Notes: generated by a model not told the origin, from the letters alone. Shown: positions 7,201 through 17,011, counted from the first letter of the stretch. The stretch is DNA of 64,000 nucleotides from Occallatibacter savannae (GCF_003131205.1 NZ_QFFY01000004.1:186001-250000), one strand, 5' to 3'. A program made the numbers and translations.

Positions 7201-10200
7201 GGCTGCACCTCGGGCTCCGAAGCGGCGGTTGTGACCAGTCCCAGACTGGCGATGACGGGCACGACGATCAGGATGGCAAATGTGGTGGTGACCATGCCGC
7301 CCACCACGACGCGCGCAAGCGGCTGCTGCGCCTGTACGCCTATGCCGTGGGAGAGCGCGGCAGGGAGAAGCCCGAGCCCGGCAGCGAGACAGGCCATCAG
7401 CACCGCGCGCATCTCGCCAACGCTGGCGCGGATGATGGAGTGCTCCATGCCATGCTCGTGGGCCTCGGCGCGCCTGATTCCCGCAACAAAGACCAGGCCG
7501 CCGAGAGTGGCGACTCCGATGATCGACGCGAAGCCGACGGCCGCGGAGATGCTGAAGGGCGTTCCCGAAATCAGCAGCGAGAGAACGCCGCCTGCAATGC
7601 CGAACGGCAGCACAGACATGACCGCCAGTGCGTCGCGAAGCGAGTTGAACGAGACGTAGAGGAGGCCAAGGATCACGCCAACGGTGATGGGAATGATGAT
7701 CGCGAGCCTTCGCTGTTCTTTCCTGAGGCTGTCGTACTCGCCGGCCCACTCATAGTGGTAGCCCTCGGGGAGCATCACCGAGCGCTCGAGTCTGCCTTGC
7801 ACGTCGGCGATGGTGCCGGCAAGATCTCGGCCGCGAACGCTGAACTTGATCGGGATGTAGCGGCGGCCGTTCTCGCGGTAGATCATGAATGCTCCTTCGC
7901 GGAAGCCGATGCTGGCTACCTCGCCGAGCGGAACGCGGTTGCCGTCGGCAGTAGGCAGCAGGATGTTGCGCATCTCATCGGCGTTCTGGCGGTACTGCGG
8001 CTGATAGCGGACGACGAAGTCGAACCTGCGATCGCCTTCGAGGATCTGCGTGACGGCGCTGCCGCCGATGGCGGCCTGCACGGCGGTGTTGATGTCGGAA
8101 GCCATCAATCCGTAGCGCCCGGCGGCGGCGCGATCGATGGAGATGATGAGGTTGGGTTGGCCCGTCTCCTTGAACACCGCCAGGTCGGTGATGCCCGGGA
8201 CCTTGTCCATCACATCCATGATTCGCTTCGCGGTGGTGGCGAGCACTTCAATGTCATCGCCGAAGAGCTTCAGCGAGTTCTCGCCTTTGACGCCGGACAT
8301 GGCTTCTTCCACGTTGTCCTGAATGTTCTGGGAGAAGTTGAGCGAGACGCCGGGATATTTTGAGAGGTCCCGATTCATTTGCTCAATCAGCTCGTCCTTG
8401 CTGCGCGCCGTCTTCCACTCCGATTGCGGCTTGAGATCGGCTTCGAACTCGATGTCATTGAAGGTCGTAGTATCGGTGCCGTCATCGGGGCGGCCGACCT
8501 GCGAGACGACCTGGGATACCTCGGGGAAGGTGGTGATGATGCGGCGCATCTGGTCGGCGATTCCGGCTGAGTAGTCGAGGGAGACATCCTGCGGAAGCGT
8601 TGTGCGGATCCATAGGTTGCCCTCTTCGAGCGGGGGCATGAACTCGCCTCCGACCAGGAGGAATGAGCCGAGCGCTGCAACCAGCAAGAGGACAGAGACG
8701 GCCAGTACCAGCTTTCTATGACGCACCACGCGGATGAGCGTGCGCTCATAGTGCCGCTTAAGGAATTTCATCAGTCGCGGATCGGAACTGTGACCGCTGC
8801 GAACCGACTTGCGGAAAGACGCAAGCACCGGCGCAAAGAGCAAAGCGAAGAGCAGCGCTCCGGTGAGCGCATAGCCATAGGTGAGAGACATCGGCGCGAA
8901 GATGCGTCCTGGGACGCCCTTCATCGTGAACAGCGGAATGAAGGCGACGAGAATAATCAACGTTGAGAAGAGGACGGGCTTTGCCGCTTCAGAACTCGCT
9001 TCGGCGATGAGGCTGATGCGGTGATCGTCGCCCTCTGCTTCATGCAGACGGCGGTAGATGTTTTCGAGAACGACGATTGCGGAATCGACGATGATGCCGA
9101 AGTCGACGGCGCCGATGGAGATCAGGTTGGCCGAGCGGCCGGTTGCCGACATGAGTCCGAAAGCGAAGAGAACAGCGAATGGAATGGTGAGCGCGGTGAC
9201 GAGGGCAAGCGGGACGTCGCCGAGGAAGACGAGAAGTAGAAGGGTGACGAGGGTTAGGCCGGTGACGATGACGTGCCACACTGTCTCGGTAGTCGTGTCG
9301 ATCAGGGATGTTCGATCGTAGATGGTGTCGATCGTCATGCCCTTGGGCAACAGTCTGGAATTCAGCGCCTTGATCTTTTCGCGAAGAGCTTTCAGGGCGG
9401 GCAGAGACTGCTCGCCGCGCTGCAGAAGGACCGTGCCTTTGACGATGTTGTCTTGACTATTCCGGCCGACGCGGCCCAGGGGAGGCTGAAAGCCCTCGCG
9501 TACATTGGCCACATCGCGCAGGTAGACAGGTACGCCGTTGTGCTCGGCGACGAGGACCGCGCCCATTTCGTTGAGCCCTTGCAGCAGACCGACGCCGCGT
9601 ACGTTGACGTTCTGGTCGCCGACCTCGAGATAGTTGCCGCCGGCATTCTGGTTGCTGGAGTTGATCGCCGTGATCACCTGCGGCAGTGTGACGTTGTACT
9701 GGAGGAGTTTGTTGGGATCGATCTCCGCCTGGTACTGCTTGGTGGTGCCGCCGAAGGTGCTGACGTCGATGATGCCGGGGACCTGCTTCAGCTCGCGGAC
9801 GACGAACCAATCCTGCGTCGCCTTGAGTTCGTTGAGGCTGTAGTTTGCGCCTCTCAGTTGATAGCGATAGATCTCGCCGACAGCAGACCACGGGGAAAGC
9901 TGCGCCTGCAGACCTTGCGGTAGCGTGACCGTCTGGAGACGATTCAGCACCTCCTGGCGGTCCGCGTAGTAGTCGGAATCGAAGTCGAAGTAAAGCTTGA
10001 CGTCGCTGAGTCCGAAGAGGCTTGTCGAGCGGACGTACTCGAGATGCGGAATTCCGTTAAGCGTAGTTTCAATCGGAACGGTGACCTGCTGCTCCATCTC
10101 TTCGGCGGACCATGCAGGATTTTGCGTGATTACGTCTACGAGCGGCGGAGAGGGATCGGGGTACGCCTCGATGTCGAGGCGCAGTACTGCCCAGACCCCG

Positions 10201-10274
10201 GCAGCAAGCCACGCAGCCATGGCGATGATTGCGATGACCCGGTAGCGAAGGATGGTGGCGATGAGAGCTTTCAT
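7197..10274 (-). CDS. Heavy-metal efflux RND permease (CzcA/CusA family)
   Basis: This 1025-residue inner-membrane proton/metal antiporter has the usual RND length and plan: a first membrane helix, two large periplasmic loops and two membrane halves. The motif AVDFGIIVDSAIVVLEN in membrane helix 4 keeps the two Asp and the Glu expected in the heavy-metal subfamily. Residues near 'GEFMPPLEEGNLW' are also typical. CzcA-type and CusA-type pumps cannot be told apart safely here, so the metal (Co/Zn/Cd or Cu/Ag) is uncertain. Four-base overlaps with the adaptor gene upstream and the channel gene downstream show one translationally coupled operon. Confidence 0.93.
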   Translation of the reverse strand: MKALIATILRYRVIAIIAMAAWLAAGVWAVLRLDIEAYPDPSPPLVDVITQNPAWSAEEMEQQVTVPIETTLNGIPHLEYVRSTSLFGLSDVKLYFDFDSDYYADRQEVLNRLQTVTLPQGLQAQLSPWSAVGEIYRYQLRGANYSLNELKATQDWFVVRELKQVPGIIDVSTFGGTTKQYQAEIDPNKLLQYNVTLPQVITAINSSNQNAGGNYLEVGDQNVNVRGVGLLQGLNEMGAVLVAEHNGVPVYLRDVANVREGFQPPLGRVGRNSQDNIVKGTVLLQRGEQSLPALKALREKIKALNSRLLPKGMTIDTIYDRTSLIDTTTETVWHVIVTGLTLVTLLLLVFLGDVPLALVTALTIPFAVLFAFGLMSATGRSANLISIGAVDFGIIVDSAIVVLENIYRRLHEAEGDDHRISLIAEASSEAAKPVLFSTLIILVAFIPLFTMKGVPGRIFAPMSLTYGYALTGALLFALLFAPVLASFRKSVRSGHSSDPRLMKFLKRHYERTLIRVVRHRKLVLAVSVLLLVAALGSFLLVGGEFMPPLEEGNLWIRTTLPQDVSLDYSAGIADQMRRIITTFPEVSQVVSQVGRPDDGTDTTTFNDIEFEADLKPQSEWKTARSKDELIEQMNRDLSKYPGVSLNFSQNIQDNVEEAMSGVKGENSLKLFGDDIEVLATTAKRIMDVMDKVPGITDLAVFKETGQPNLIISIDRAAAGRYGLMASDINTAVQAAIGGSAVTQILEGDRRFDFVVRYQPQYRQNADEMRNILLPTADGNRVPLGEVASIGFREGAFMIYRENGRRYIPIKFSVRGRDLAGTIADVQGRLERSVMLPEGYHYEWAGEYDSLRKEQRRLAIIIPITVGVILGLLYVSFNSLRDALAVMSVLPFGIAGGVLSLLISGTPFSISAAVGFASIIGVATLGGLVFVAGIRRAEAHEHGMEHSIIRASVGEMRAVLMACLAAGLGLLPAALSHGIGVQAQQPLARVVVGGMVTTTFAILIVVPVIASLGLVTTAASEPEVQP

Positions 10275-11362
10275 GGCTGGGTGGCTCCTCCGGTGAGGAG
10301 TTCAGCGCCGTTGGCCGCGACGCGCTGCCCGGCTTCGAGCCCAGACGCGATCTCGACCTTGCCATCGACAGCCTGACCGATGGTGACGTTTTTCTGTTCG
10401 GGCTTGCCGTTGTTATCGATGAAGACGACCGTGTTCTGACCCTGATGGATGACAGCGGACGCCGGTACAACGATCGCGTTGTGGGTTCCCGTGTCGACGT
10501 GGATGGCGGCGAACATCTCCGGCTTGAGCTTGTCGCCTGGGTTCGGCAGAGCGACGCGGGCCTTGAGCGTGCGCGTCGTGGGATCGAGAGCGCCGGAGAC
10601 CGAGCTGATGCGCCCGGACCATTTCTGGGTGGGGAACGCGTCGACGGTAACGGTGACCCGGGTGCCGGGCTGCACCTTTGCGATGTCCTTCTCGAAGACG
10701 TCGCCGACGATCCAGACTGTGGAGAGATCGGCGATGGTCATCAGCGGGTCGGCGTTGTCGAGAGACTTGGAGAACTCGCCGGGAGCGGCGCTCACGGTGA
10801 GGACGATGCCGCGCCCCGGCGAGCGCAGCGGGATGTCATCGGTAGTCGCCTGCGCGTTCATTCCCAGCACGGATAGGTGCTGCTTGGCCCGATCGAGTTC
10901 GGCCTGGGCGGAATCGGCTGCGGCTTTGGCGTCGATGTAGTCCTTTTCGGCGACCGCGCCGTGATCGAGCAGCACCTTCTCGCGCTGGGCAGCGCGCTGG
11001 GCGCGCTCCGCTTCAATCTGCGCCTTGGCAAGGTCTGACTGGGCTGCTCCGGCGTCGGCACTCTGGATGCTGGCCACTCTTTCGCCCTTGGCTACCGTGT
11101 CGCCTGGCTTGACCTGGATGGCGAGAACGCGTCCGCTGGCAGGCGGAAAAACACGGAAGGAGCGTGCGGGGTCTGCCTGCACTTTTGCGCCGAGCGTGAG
11201 CTGGTCTTCGACGGGCTGCTGCGCTACGGCAACAAACTGGACGGCGCTTGCGGCGGCGTCAGCATGGGGTGTTGCCGCTGGAGCAGGATCCTGATGGCAG
11301 GCTGCGAGCGCAAGGACAAGCGGTAGCGGAAGAAGTGCAGCAAGTATGCGATGGGGTTGCAT
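10271..11362 (-). CDS. RND periplasmic adaptor lipoprotein (CzcB/CusB family)
   Basis: This 363-residue membrane-fusion protein links the inner-membrane pump to the outer-membrane channel. A lipoprotein signal with lipobox LAAC is seen near residue 21. Barrel-sandwich halves surround a short coiled coil (residues about 120-170, rich in Ala/Glu/Lys), followed by beta-barrel and membrane-proximal domains (GTRVTVTVDAFP, LKPEMFAAIHVDTG). ATG at 11362 is chosen over 11428 because the lipoprotein signal begins there and AGAGA precedes it. It is the first gene of the efflux operon; no regulator gene is beside it. Confidence 0.9.
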   Translation of the reverse strand: MQPHRILAALLPLPLVLALAACHQDPAPAATPHADAAASAVQFVAVAQQPVEDQLTLGAKVQADPARSFRVFPPASGRVLAIQVKPGDTVAKGERVASIQSADAGAAQSDLAKAQIEAERAQRAAQREKVLLDHGAVAEKDYIDAKAAADSAQAELDRAKQHLSVLGMNAQATTDDIPLRSPGRGIVLTVSAAPGEFSKSLDNADPLMTIADLSTVWIVGDVFEKDIAKVQPGTRVTVTVDAFPTQKWSGRISSVSGALDPTTRTLKARVALPNPGDKLKPEMFAAIHVDTGTHNAIVVPASAVIHQGQNTVVFIDNNGKPEQKNVTIGQAVDGKVEIASGLEAGQRVAANGAELLTGGATQP

Positions 11363-11477
11363 AGTCTGTCTCTCTTGAAGCTTGGGTGGTCCAATGTGCC
11401 GGCGGGGGCTCACGACGCAGTCGCACACCGGGACGCAGGCGCGCTGAGTGCAACGTGAAGTTGTGCCGGAGGTGTGG

Positions 11478-12140
11478 CTAGAGGAAGAGGCGGGGAGGCG
11501 CGCGCGAGGAGGATGGCGCGCGGGCTGAGGACTGAATCAGAAAGCCTTCGCACCAGACCTTGATGGCGTTGGAACGATCTCGCGGCTGGACAGAAGTCTG
11601 GCGCGGAGAGCCGGCGTCGGAGACACGCGATACGGGGAGAGCGAAGACCGGCTGAAGCTGGCTTAGCCGGGCGTGCCAGGCCGGCGCTGAAGGGTCTGAG
11701 GACGGGTAGTCTCTGGCATGAACCTGGTGGAAGACGCCATGACCGTCGTTGAGATAGATTTGCAGGCGCTCGTGCGTGAAGGCTCTCTCGATAACGATGT
11801 CGGGCGATCCGTCGCGGTTTACGTCGAGGGCCGAGATGGCGAGACCCGATTCATTCGAGGAGAAGGTGATCGAGTCATTCGCGCCCGCGGTGACGTGAAG
11901 CTCGATGCGAAAGGCGCGTTCGCCGTTCAACAGGCCGGCTTCGCGAAGAAGCGCGCCATCGGGTTTCTGGTCATTGTCGAAGTCGGCCGCGGCCATCTGC
12001 GGTGAACGACCCGGCAGGGCGGTCGTTCGTTGCTCACCGGCAGAGATGGCTCCGCGCAGGCCATCCTGTGCCCTCATCGCGGGCACACTGAGGAGCGCGA
12101 TGAGCATGAAGATGCCGGCGAGTGCGTTGCGAAGCTTCAT
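11478..12140 (-). CDS. Secreted FG-GAP/VCBS-like repeat protein
   Basis: This 220-residue protein has a signal peptide (MKLRNALAGIFMLIALLSVPAM...) and two short repeats of the FG-GAP type: ADFDNDQKPD (with an LLR strand after it) and LDVNRDGSPDIV. These DxDxDxxxD loops bind calcium in beta-propeller proteins, but two repeats are too few for a full propeller. The C-terminal 40 residues are low-complexity Ser/Ala/Arg/Pro. ATG at 12140 is preferred because the signal peptide starts there; no Shine-Dalgarno is visible. It lies between the metal efflux operon and the glycan locus and need not belong to either. Confidence 0.6.
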   Translation of the reverse strand: MKLRNALAGIFMLIALLSVPAMRAQDGLRGAISAGEQRTTALPGRSPQMAAADFDNDQKPDGALLREAGLLNGERAFRIELHVTAGANDSITFSSNESGLAISALDVNRDGSPDIVIERAFTHERLQIYLNDGHGVFHQVHARDYPSSDPSAPAWHARLSQLQPVFALPVSRVSDAGSPRQTSVQPRDRSNAIKVWCEGFLIQSSARAPSSSRAPPRLFL

Positions 12141-12180
12141 CGGGAGGAGGATGCCGTGTATTCGAGCTGAATCCAAATCC

Positions 12181-12186
12181 ATTATA
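12181..12186 (-). promoter_or_regulatory. Possible -10 box for the FG-GAP protein gene
   Basis: Read on the minus strand this is TATAAT, a perfect -10 hexamer, 40 nt upstream of the ATG at 12140. No good -35 box lies 16-18 nt further upstream. Confidence 0.4.
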
Positions 12187-12300
12187 CGAAAGGGTCGATT
12201 CTCACGGTCGGTACGGGGCGGGCCCTTCGATTGGCGGTAAGTCGCAGGAGCCGGTGACGTCGAGCGCGGCAAGCATCAGATTTAGATTAGTGAGGTGAAG

Positions 12301-14439
12301 ATGGTTAATCGCAGGAGCTTGCTCAAAGGCTCGGTCATCACCCTGGCGGGATGCGCAGGCGCAAAGCTGAGCGCCGAGCCGGCACCGCCAGGGGCTTCGC
12401 CGCTCTCCGCGTCGTTCTCTCTCGCGCATCCCGGGATATGGAAGGCGACGATCGCGACTCCGGAAAGCTACACGCCTGTGACCGGGCGGACGGTGGCGCC
12501 GGATGCGAAGGGGCTCGAGCAACTGCCTGCGGTTGCGAAGGCGCCGTTCACGGAGATTGCGGGAGAGGTGAATTCGCGCGGGTGCCTGCTCACGTTGCCC
12601 CTGGGTGAACACGAAGAGATCTTCGGCTTTGGATTGCAGATGCTGTCGTTCGCGCAGCGGGGCAAGAAGAAGACGGCTCGCGTCAATGCAGATCCCAAGG
12701 TGGATTCGGGTGATTCTCACGCGCCGGTTCCGTTCTATGTCAGCACAAAGGGGTACGGGGTACTGGTCGATACGTGCCGGTATGCGAGCTTTTACTGCGG
12801 AGACGCGCGGCTGAAGCCGACGGCTCGGAGCGCGGCAGCTTCAAAATCGGCGAAGGTGAATACGCCCGGTTCGGCCGGCGCAGAAAACGACCCGGGGCAC
12901 GTTCTCGTCGATATACCGCGTGCAAGCGGCGTGGATGTGTATCTGTTTGCCGGGCCTACGATGCTGGATGTGGTGCGGCGGTACAACCTGTTTTCGGGCG
13001 GAGGGGTCGAGCCGCCGGAGTGGGGACTTGGATTTTGGTATCGGGCCGTGGGGACAGCAAACGCGAGCGAAGCTCTCGCGATTGCGCGGAATCTAAGGGA
13101 CAGCAAGATTCCGTGCGACGTGCTGGGATTGGAGCCGGGATGGCAGTCGCATGCTTACTCGTGTTCGTTTGTGTGGGACAAGGGGCGGTTCGCTGACCCT
13201 GCGGGTTTCATGAAGGATGTGACGGGACTCGGGTATCGGGTGAATTTGTGGGAGCATGCGTTTACGCATCCGTCTTCGCCGTTGTTCGAGGCGCTTGGTC
13301 CGCACGCGGGGGACTACGGCGTATGGGGCGGGCTGACACCTGACTTTGCCGGCAAGCCGACGCGCGAGATCTTCGGCGATTATCACGGCAAGAACTTCGT
13401 AGACCTCGGCGTTGCAGGGTTCAAGCTGGATGAATGCGATAACTCGGACTTCACCAAGGGGTGGTCGTTTCCGGAGTTTTCAAGCTTCCCGTCGGGTGTG
13501 GATGGCGAGCAGATGCACTCCGTCTTCGGGCTTCGCTATCAGGACGCGATCTGGGATCAGTTCAAATCGCGCGGGAAACAGACCTACAGCCTGGTGCGCT
13601 CGAGCGGCGCACTGGCTGCTCCGTACCCGTTTGTGTTGTACAGCGATTTGTATGGGCATCGGGATTTTGTGCGCGCGCTTGTGAACTCGGGATTCAGCGG
13701 GCTCCTGTGGTGCCCCGAGGTGCGGGATGCAACGAGTTCCGAGGATCTGATCCGGCGGCTGCAGACGGTCGTGTTTTCGCCGCTGGCGATGGTGAATGCG
13801 TGGTACATCAAGAATCCGCCATGGAAGCAGATCGACCAGAAATTGAACAACGCCGGCGAACTCGCGGCGAACTGGCAGGAACTTGAGCGGCGCTGCCGCG
13901 AACTGATCGAGTGGCGGATGAGGCTCGTGCCCTATCTGCGCGGGGCGTTTGCGAAGTACGCGCTGGATGGCACGCCGCCGTTTCGTGCGCTCGCTCTGGA
14001 TTTCCCGGACGACCAGAAGCTTCGTACAGTTGACGATGAATATATGGTGGGCGACCGAATGCTGGTTGCTTCGCTGTTTGCAGGGGAGCCGTCGCGGGAT
14101 GTGGTGTTGCCGGCTGGAGCGTGGCAGGATTTCTGGACCGGCAAGGCAGTCCAGGGCGGGAATTCCTTCACCGTCTCCGCCGAAGAGGAAAATATCCCGG
14201 TGTTCGTGAAGGCTGGTTCGATTGTGCCGCTGGGCGGAGTGGGTATGACGACGGAAGCGGAGTCTACGCGCGAACTGACTATTGCGGTCTTCGGCGACGG
14301 GTCAATGCCGTGGAAGCTCGAGGGCGCGTCCGGTTTCGAATTGCGCAAGGGTGCCTCCGGGCGCGTGGAAGCAACAGCGACCGGGAGCAAGCCGCACGGC
14401 TACCGCGTCGGCGAAGTAAAGCAAATGGGCGCGAGCTGA
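12301..14439 (+). CDS. Glycoside hydrolase family 31 (alpha-glucosidase/alpha-xylosidase type), exported
   Basis: This 712-residue enzyme probably hydrolyses alpha-linked glucosyl or xylosyl residues in the periplasm. It starts with a Tat-like signal (NRRSLLKGS). An N-terminal beta-sandwich is followed by the GH31 barrel with the WGLGFWYRA strand and the nucleophile motif GFKLDECDN, where Asp377 is the expected nucleophile. The acid/base Asp is probably in CPEVRDATSS. C-terminal beta domains include the text 'DVVLPAGAWQDFWTG', typical of this family. The ATG at 12301 follows GAGGTGAAG; the upstream GTG at 12295 overlaps that ribosome site. It is first in the glycan locus and 33 nt upstream of GH92. 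Substrate specificity cannot be read from sequence. Confidence 0.88.
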   Translation: MVNRRSLLKGSVITLAGCAGAKLSAEPAPPGASPLSASFSLAHPGIWKATIATPESYTPVTGRTVAPDAKGLEQLPAVAKAPFTEIAGEVNSRGCLLTLPLGEHEEIFGFGLQMLSFAQRGKKKTARVNADPKVDSGDSHAPVPFYVSTKGYGVLVDTCRYASFYCGDARLKPTARSAAASKSAKVNTPGSAGAENDPGHVLVDIPRASGVDVYLFAGPTMLDVVRRYNLFSGGGVEPPEWGLGFWYRAVGTANASEALAIARNLRDSKIPCDVLGLEPGWQSHAYSCSFVWDKGRFADPAGFMKDVTGLGYRVNLWEHAFTHPSSPLFEALGPHAGDYGVWGGLTPDFAGKPTREIFGDYHGKNFVDLGVAGFKLDECDNSDFTKGWSFPEFSSFPSGVDGEQMHSVFGLRYQDAIWDQFKSRGKQTYSLVRSSGALAAPYPFVLYSDLYGHRDFVRALVNSGFSGLLWCPEVRDATSSEDLIRRLQTVVFSPLAMVNAWYIKNPPWKQIDQKLNNAGELAANWQELERRCRELIEWRMRLVPYLRGAFAKYALDGTPPFRALALDFPDDQKLRTVDDEYMVGDRMLVASLFAGEPSRDVVLPAGAWQDFWTGKAVQGGNSFTVSAEEENIPVFVKAGSIVPLGGVGMTTEAESTRELTIAVFGDGSMPWKLEGASGFELRKGASGRVEATATGSKPHGYRVGEVKQMGAS

Positions 14440-14472
14440 TCGCTCCCGTACTGAATCTTTGAGGTGTTTCTG

Positions 14473-16815
14473 ATGTTGAATCGTCGTGAGTTTCTTGCCG
14501 TGGTCTCCGCGGCTGCGGGTGCAGCCTTGATCGACAACAAAGCTTCTGCTGCCGGAGTGCAGAACGGTTCCGCAGGTGAAGGCGCTGCATCGGAGGACTA
14601 CACCCGCTATGTAAACGTCTTCGTAGGCACGGGCGGTCACGGTCACTGCTTCCCGGGCGCGACGGTGCCCTTTGGCGCTGTGCAGCTGAGTCCGGATACG
14701 GGTATTCAGGACTGGGACTGGTCGTCCGGCTACCATCATGACGACGCCACGCTCATGGGTTTCAGCCATACGCATCTGAGCGGTACGGGCGTGGGCGACA
14801 TGCTCGACCTGTTGCTGGTGCCGCGCACCGGTGCCGTGGTGCTGAATCCCGGCGTTGATCCTGAAGCACGCAGCAAGCCGGAGGGAACGTATCGCTCGCG
14901 CTTCAATCATGCCGACGAGAAGGGTGAGCCGGGGTACTACTCGGTGCTGACCGAGAGCGCCGGCGGGGCGAAGATCAAGACGGAGCTCACAGCGACGGAG
15001 CGGACAGGGCTTGCGCGCTTCACCTTTCCGCCGAATGAGCCGGCGTACGTCATTCTCGACTGGCATCACGCGTACGGAGAGAAGAGCCCTGTAAAGACGG
15101 CTGAGGTGGAGATGGTGAGCGACTGCGTTATCCAGGGCGGCCGGCATGTGAGCCGGTGGGCGCCGAACCGCGAGATCTACTTCACGACGGAAACGTCGGT
15201 GAAGCCGACCAAGGTCGAAGTCTTCTCCGACGACAAGCCTGTAAGCGGTCGCAAAGCGTCAGGGCAAAATCTGAAGGTCGTGCTGCATTTCGAACCGGGA
15301 ACGACGCTCATGTTTAAGTCGGGCATCTCGATGGTGAGCGCGGCCAATGCGCAAGAGAACCTGAAGAAGGAGCAGCCCGGCTTCGACTTCGACGCGACGA
15401 GAGCAGCTGCGAAGCGGATGTGGCAGAAGGAGCTTGCGCGGATCCACGTCGAGGATTCGAGCGATGAGCATAAGACTGTCTTCTACTCGAGCCTCTATCA
15501 CATGATGTGCGCGCCGACGCTGGCGGATGACTGCAACGGTCAGTATCGCGGCCTGGATAAGAAGGTGCATCAACTTGGCGCAGGCGAGCACAACTACAGC
15601 ACCTATTCGCTGTGGGACACGTACCGGGCTCTGCACCCGTCGTTCACGCTGTGGCAGCAGGACCGCGTCGCTCCGCTGGTGAACTGCCTGATCCGCATGG
15701 CGGAGGAGAGCATCTACGGATTCCCGGTCTGGCCGCTTCAGGATGGAGAAACCTATTGCATGCCGGGGTATCACGGCGCGAGCGTGATGGCCGAGGCGTG
15801 CGCCAAGAAGATCCCGGGAATTGACTGGAACCGCGCGTATGCAGGAATGCGCAAGCGCAACATGGTCGACGACTACATGGCGCTGGGCTACTATCGCCGC
15901 CTGGGCTATATCCCCGCCGACAAGGTGGATGAGTCAATCGGCAAGCTGGTCGAATACACCTATTGCGATTGGGCCTGCGCGCGGGTAGCCGAAGCCACCG
16001 GTCACGCCGACGACGCGGCGATCCAGAAGAAGCGATCGCAGAACTACCGCAACGTCTTCGACCAGAAGATCCAGTTCATCCGGCCAAAGCTGGCGAATGG
16101 CGAGTGGGCGCCGAACTTCGATCCCAAGGCGACCGGCCACATTCCGCAACATCGCGACTACACCGAAGCCAATGCCTGGCAGAGCACCTTCTTCGTTCAA
16201 CACGACGTAAAGGGCTACATGCAGCTGTTCGGGGGCCGCGAGCCTTTCGCGAAGAAGCTGGACCAGCTGTTTACGGAGAAGCCTGGCGTGAGCAACGAAT
16301 CGGTTGCGGATATGACGGGGTTCATCGGCCAGTATGTGCATGGCAATGAGCCGAGCCACCACATCACGTACCTGTACACATGGGCAGGGCAGCCGTGGAA
16401 GACGCAGGAGAAGGTACGCGAGATTCTGCTGACGCATTACCGGAACGACTTCGACGGACTGGACGGCAATGAGGACTGCGGCCAGATGTCGGCCTGGTTC
16501 GTCATGAGCGCGATGGGGCTCTACGCGGTGGACCCGGTGAGCGCGACTTACGTGTTGTCTGCGCCGCTCTTCAAGCGTGTCGCGATTCAGCTCGGCAACG
16601 GACGCCAGCTTGTGATCCAGGCGGACGGCGGCCAGGATCCGCAGAAAAGCAAGTACATACAGTCGGTGACGCTGAATGGGAAGACGCTGGACCGGCTATG
16701 GGTGCGGCACGAAGACATCGCCCAGGGCGGCGAGCTGATCTTCAAGCTTGGCGCGGAGCCGAATGAGAAGCTGGCGGTCACCGAATCCGACATGCCGCCT
16801 TCTCTGACGGCCTGA
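14473..16815 (+). CDS. Glycoside hydrolase family 92 alpha-mannosidase, exported
   Basis: GH92 enzymes are calcium-dependent exo-alpha-mannosidases, many of them alpha-1,2-specific. This 780-residue protein has a Tat-like signal (NRREFLAVV) and the family signatures: VNVFVGTGGHGHCFPGATVP near the start, GFSHTHLSGTG about 45 residues later, and GLDGNEDCGQMSAW, where Glu667 is the likely catalytic acid. ATG at 14473 has GAGGTG at a good distance; a GTG at 14464 overlaps it. Together with GH31 it suggests attack on a mannose-containing or mixed alpha-linked glycan. It is followed by a repeat/hairpin region before the TonB receptor gene. Confidence 0.92.
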   Translation: MLNRREFLAVVSAAAGAALIDNKASAAGVQNGSAGEGAASEDYTRYVNVFVGTGGHGHCFPGATVPFGAVQLSPDTGIQDWDWSSGYHHDDATLMGFSHTHLSGTGVGDMLDLLLVPRTGAVVLNPGVDPEARSKPEGTYRSRFNHADEKGEPGYYSVLTESAGGAKIKTELTATERTGLARFTFPPNEPAYVILDWHHAYGEKSPVKTAEVEMVSDCVIQGGRHVSRWAPNREIYFTTETSVKPTKVEVFSDDKPVSGRKASGQNLKVVLHFEPGTTLMFKSGISMVSAANAQENLKKEQPGFDFDATRAAAKRMWQKELARIHVEDSSDEHKTVFYSSLYHMMCAPTLADDCNGQYRGLDKKVHQLGAGEHNYSTYSLWDTYRALHPSFTLWQQDRVAPLVNCLIRMAEESIYGFPVWPLQDGETYCMPGYHGASVMAEACAKKIPGIDWNRAYAGMRKRNMVDDYMALGYYRRLGYIPADKVDESIGKLVEYTYCDWACARVAEATGHADDAAIQKKRSQNYRNVFDQKIQFIRPKLANGEWAPNFDPKATGHIPQHRDYTEANAWQSTFFVQHDVKGYMQLFGGREPFAKKLDQLFTEKPGVSNESVADMTGFIGQYVHGNEPSHHITYLYTWAGQPWKTQEKVREILLTHYRNDFDGLDGNEDCGQMSAWFVMSAMGLYAVDPVSATYVLSAPLFKRVAIQLGNGRQLVIQADGGQDPQKSKYIQSVTLNGKTLDRLWVRHEDIAQGGELIFKLGAEPNEKLAVTESDMPPSLTA

Positions 16816-16845
16816 ACCCACCGAAAGGCGGAGCCGCGAGTCATC

Positions 16846-16883
16846 CCTTCGATTTGGTCCTTCGATTTGGCAGCAAATCGAAG
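16846..16883. repeat. Tandem CCTTCGATTTGG repeat with a perfect 10-bp hairpin
   Basis: The 12-mer CCTTCGATTTGG occurs at 16846-16857 and again at 16859-16870. The second copy forms a perfect 10-bp inverted repeat, CTTCGATTTG (16860-16869) with CAAATCGAAG (16874-16883), around a 4-nt loop. It sits between the GH92 stop and the TonB receptor promoter region. No T run follows, so an operator or RNA switch between alternative pairings is as likely as a terminator. Confidence 0.6.
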
Positions 16884-16918
16884 CCTCGTCACATTTGTTC
16901 AAATTCCGAATTATTTCC

Positions 16919-16948
16919 TTGACAGCCTGGCTCGCGCAGTTCTACCGT
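16919..16948 (+). promoter_or_regulatory. Possible promoter for the TonB-dependent receptor
   Basis: A perfect -35 box TTGACA (16919-16924) is followed after 18 nt by TACCGT (16943-16948), a poor -10 box. The receptor ATG is 63 nt further on. The hairpin at 16860-16883 would lie just upstream, where an operator could act. Confidence 0.35.
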
Positions 16949-17011
16949 TCCGTTCGAACTTTGAACTATATGCAAAACTGCCGGGAGTCAACCTGGATTC
17001 TGGAGGTATCA

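Noticed and set aside
7201..7749. N-terminal extension of the outer-membrane channel frame into the pump gene
   Set aside because: The ATG at 7200 overlaps the pump stop in the usual coupled way and begins a signal sequence; the extension is Arg/His-rich shadow sequence within the pump gene.
7347..8363. Long plus-strand open frame (338 codons) opposite the metal RND pump
   Set aside because: It lies wholly antisense to the pump gene, its product is low-complexity and charged without a domain, and high GC content makes such antisense frames common.
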